Source: Gnetum montanum (lineage: Eukaryota; Streptophyta; Gnetopsida; Gnetales; Gnetaceae). Taken from it: a stretch of 58,609 nucleotides of DNA. The stretch is from positions 338,260 through 396,868 of the forward strand of contig MNCI01033529.1 in NCBI GenBank assembly GCA_015680685.1. Direction: 5' to 3'. Within the stretch, counting starts at the first letter, position 1. Each line of letters opens with the position of its first letter. Of this stretch, positions 56,161-58,609 are shown in pieces. Position numbers and translations under genes: made by a program. The notes under the pieces were generated by a model. That model saw nothing but the letters and a program-made list of their open reading frames with translations. It was not told the DNA's origin and did not search any database.

Positions 56161-57889
56161 TGATGGTGGGTTGTACTATAATAGTGTTGATTGCTAATGT
56201 TTGGTTTTTACCTTTGACTTTTCATGTTGATGCTAAGATATGGTTTCTTTTGATAAAATAGGTAATGAGTCCATGTCATCCATTCATCCATTCATCTCTA
56301 TGGTCTCCCTTTGTTTTGGAACTGTACTATCCGTTTTTTCTAATCAAACATATTAATGAATTTGTGGCTTGGTATTCTTCAAACCAAAGGAAGATTCAAA
56401 TGGATTGAAAAGGCTGTGACTTCAAGGGTATTTGACACATTTGTGCTAGCTATTCTCTTGGGTACTTGGATGTTTTTCATAGGTTTTCTACCATTCTGCT
56501 ATCGACTAATATCAAGAAGTTGAATGAATCAAATAAGTCTTTGCATGGTGTGGTTCTCACTAAAACAAAAAAAAAAACTAGTGGGAATTCAAAGCAAACC
56601 CCTTAAACATAATAAAGGAACATTGGCTATAAGCACTGGTTATGGCACTGGAAAGACATGTTACCCATGCCTGAAGGTTCCCTCTAACTAAGGCCCTTTC
56701 TCACTTCTTGCTTCTCTATTCTTCTCTTTTTGGGATGGCAATTGCTTTGTGAAAACATTCTTATTGCTTCAGGAGGATGGGTTGGTCAAGTGTGTTGATG
56801 TGAAGTCACTGGATGTGGTTAGTTTTAATTTGGATTTGGGCTGAATTTTATTAAGTCACCTTAAGCACATAATACACAAGGGACTTTACACAACCTTGAA
56901 TTTGAGATTCCATTTCATTCTCTATTCCCTTTTCGTATTGCTTCTGATATTCTACCTCATTGTCGATTTTATGATTAGTCTATATCTTGGTCAACGCATT
57001 GTTATTCTTTGGTAAATTCTTATGGGTAAATTCTTAACTATTATCTCCATATGTCATTCCTAGAGCCTACGGACTCTTTGGTTTGTGGATCAGACAATGC
57101 ATAAAGGGCATGAGCCTGCTTTGGGGAGGATCCACTGGCATTCCTTTTTGGTGCAATTGTTAAGTTCTTTTCCCTTAAGCATTTCTTGCAATTAACTATT
57201 TCTCGTTTCAACCCGTCCATGACATCCATTTTCTATTTATTGGCTTCACCGTTGTTATTCCTCTTACCTTTATTTTTCTTTCATTTTTCATCCTGTTGCT
57301 ACTGGAGGTTCACTCTTAGTCGTGGGGGCCTATCACAAATTTTTCCATTCCATTACTTATCTCACCCCTACACCTTGGGTAGTTGTCACTTATAAACCTC
57401 TAACCTAGTATCTGCCATACCCACAACCTAGCCATTGTGCTTCAAATGGAGGCAAGGTATCAACTACATTATATCTTATCTATCCTTGCTAATTTGTGAG
57501 GGGTTGTGAGTATAAATGGTGATCACATGAACAATGGACTAGGATAGGAGGGAGCACTCAACATGGACTTGAGTTGGAGCATTGACACAAGGAACACGCT
57601 TAGTTATGTGGTCATGAACGAACAATGGTGTGCACATTTTTAACAGTTGATAGCAACACACCTCATTTTCTTTTCTCTCTCTCTTCAAGCTATCAAATGA
57701 GGGTTTGGATGTCATCTATGTACAGTGTTCACCACAATGGTTATGAACACCAATGCTGTAAAACGGTTGTCAATCCATTCACTGGGCACTTTGAGTCTAT
57801 GATTTCCATGTCACGGTCAGTGTCATTCAATCAATAATTCCATACCTTCCCAATATTTTGTAAGGAACTCAAGGATGAGTTTTCATTCA
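56161..57889 (+). other. C 3' internal non-coding region
   Basis: Contains the block shared with A and B (about 56280-56660). No counterpart to B ORF2 is visible: no coiled coil and no transposon-protein motif in any frame. Confidence 0.55.
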
Positions 57890-57901
57890 ATCGTGGGGGT
57901 A
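57890..57901 (+). other. C polypurine tract
   Basis: ATCGTGGGGGTA directly precedes the 3' LTR. The preceding GAGTTTTCATTCA is shared with A and, altered, with B. Confidence 0.75.
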
Positions 57902-58262
57902 TGATGAGTCACCAAATAAGCGACATGATATCGAACCCTCGATATCGAATATGCGATATCGGATGGGCCAATCGATATTGGACATGTGATGTCAAAAACC
58001 TATCTCGTTGGCTATAAATAAGAGATAGGGGTGCTTGGTTTGGGGGGAATTTTCTAGTCCCTTAGCCAAAATCTTGCAATTTCTCTATTTCAGAGTTAGA
58101 ATTATTTCTGAGTGCCTGTAGTAGGAGTCATAGAGTGAACAAACCTTTATTCAAGCATTGTGTACCTGAGCACACCTTGTGTCCGAAAATAAAGACGAGC
58201 TTTGTGATAAACCTTGCAACATTTACAATAACTTAATTATTGCATTTAATGTTGTTTACTAT
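57902..58262 (+). repeat. C 3' LTR, left part
   Basis: Matches 49407-49753, with TATA at 58013-58020, and stops at TTTACTAT where D begins. Confidence 0.85.
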
Positions 58263-58609
58263 TGATGAGTGGCGAGGTACCCCTACACTCAACCATACGA
58301 AACGAGCGTACACGCGCGATCCGGTCGAACTCCGCAGACTAAATGCCTTAACGCCACAAGAAACACTTGGGGTTAATCGTTCGTTGTCTTCCCAGGCTTG
58401 CTTGTATGTGTCACGGTGTATGGTTAAGCAAGTCTGAGGTATATGATTTTCTTGGTATTTTTGGCTTATCTTCTATGCTATCAGGAGAAGGGTTGAGAAA
58501 CTAGTTTAACTCTAACTAATGTCCTAAGTCTAAGTTAACTAGCGTCAGTATCCGTTCCCACTTGCCGGACACACCCTGAACTATGCAACTGCAGCTTACC
58601 AAACGCTAA
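58263..58609 (-). repeat. D: gypsy LTR inserted in C 3' LTR
   Basis: TGATGAGTGGCGAGG... closely matches the first 350 bp of solo LTR E (27849 onward). It runs off the window, so whether it is solo or part of a full element is unknown. Expected target duplication is ACTAT (58258-58262). Confidence 0.8.

Larger units (their letters stand above)
49407..58609 (+). mobile_element. Element C: plus-strand gypsy, 3' LTR interrupted
   Basis: 5' LTR 49407-50252, PBS, gag, pol, non-coding 3' region, PPT, 3' LTR from 57902. It continues beyond the window because D is inserted in the 3' LTR at 58263. Related to A and B in PBS, gag knuckle and pol, but in opposite orientation. Left flank is ACAGA (49402-49406); the right target duplication is outside the window. 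Confidence 0.85.

Noticed and set aside
26674-58609. Endogenous pararetrovirus
   Set aside because: Genuine LTRs, integrase and target duplications are present, so these are LTR retrotransposons. No movement protein or virus-like coat region is seen.
1-58609. tRNA, rRNA or other structured RNA genes
   Set aside because: None recognised by eye on either strand; only short tRNA-complementary primer sites of retroelements were seen.

Overview
The window is a stretch of a large, repeat-rich seed-plant nuclear genome. Evidence for this is a spliced LPR1/LPR2-type multicopper oxidase, plant-type copia and gypsy LTR retrotransposons with tRNA-iMet and tRNA-Asp primer sites, a plant LINE with a DUF4283 ORF1, and draft-assembly gaps (N at 598, 10083-10151 and 28579). 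I cannot name the species. No intact host gene was found. Almost everything recognisable is transposable-element DNA in various stages of decay.

Layout. 1-10.8 kb: three 5'-truncated, poly(A)-tailed copies of one coiled-coil-encoding family (1-689 +, 6377-7990 -, 9911-10790 -), a near full-length but dead LINE (910-4755, -), a repeat complex at 8.3-9.4 kb, and a pair of exon-like segments (5460-5715, +). 10964-21124: element F, a minus-strand LTR element with copia-type primer site, 1.05-kb LTRs and matching AATAG target duplications. It carries gag and a second ORF but no pol of its own, and it is split by a 5'-truncated plus-strand copia element (G, 14104 to about 17090). 21187-22389: further exon-like pieces on +, broken by stops. 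23047-24929: a two-exon LPR-like multicopper oxidase on -, whose second exon is clean and whose first exon is wrecked.

26385-49335 is a three-level nest that can be reconstructed from target duplications. X is a small non-autonomous copia-type element (AGGGG duplication). Gypsy element A (26674-48161, AATGG duplication) sits in one of X's LTRs. Gypsy element B (35408-47796, ATAAG/ATAAA duplication) sits in A's 5' LTR. A solo LTR (E, 27849-28684) also sits in A. Just downstream a plus-strand gypsy relative, C, starts at 49407; its 3' LTR is interrupted at 58263 by another LTR (D) that runs off the window.

A, B and C are Athila/Tat-type gypsy elements (degenerate PBS resembling the tRNA-Asp type; order LTR-gag-PR-RT-RH-INT-long 3' region-LTR). 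All are full of stops. B is distinctive: between integrase and 3' LTR it carries a roughly 2.9-kb sense ORF with a plant-transposon-protein-like region, a long coiled coil and a proline-rich tail, preceded by a TATA box and palindrome-rich block resembling the U3 of the surrounding LTRs. Similar ORFs occur in F and in the poly(A) family, so one protein module appears to be shared by otherwise unrelated elements. Together with the subfamily-specific palindrome cassettes upstream of the LTR TATA boxes, this is the most interesting signal in the window.
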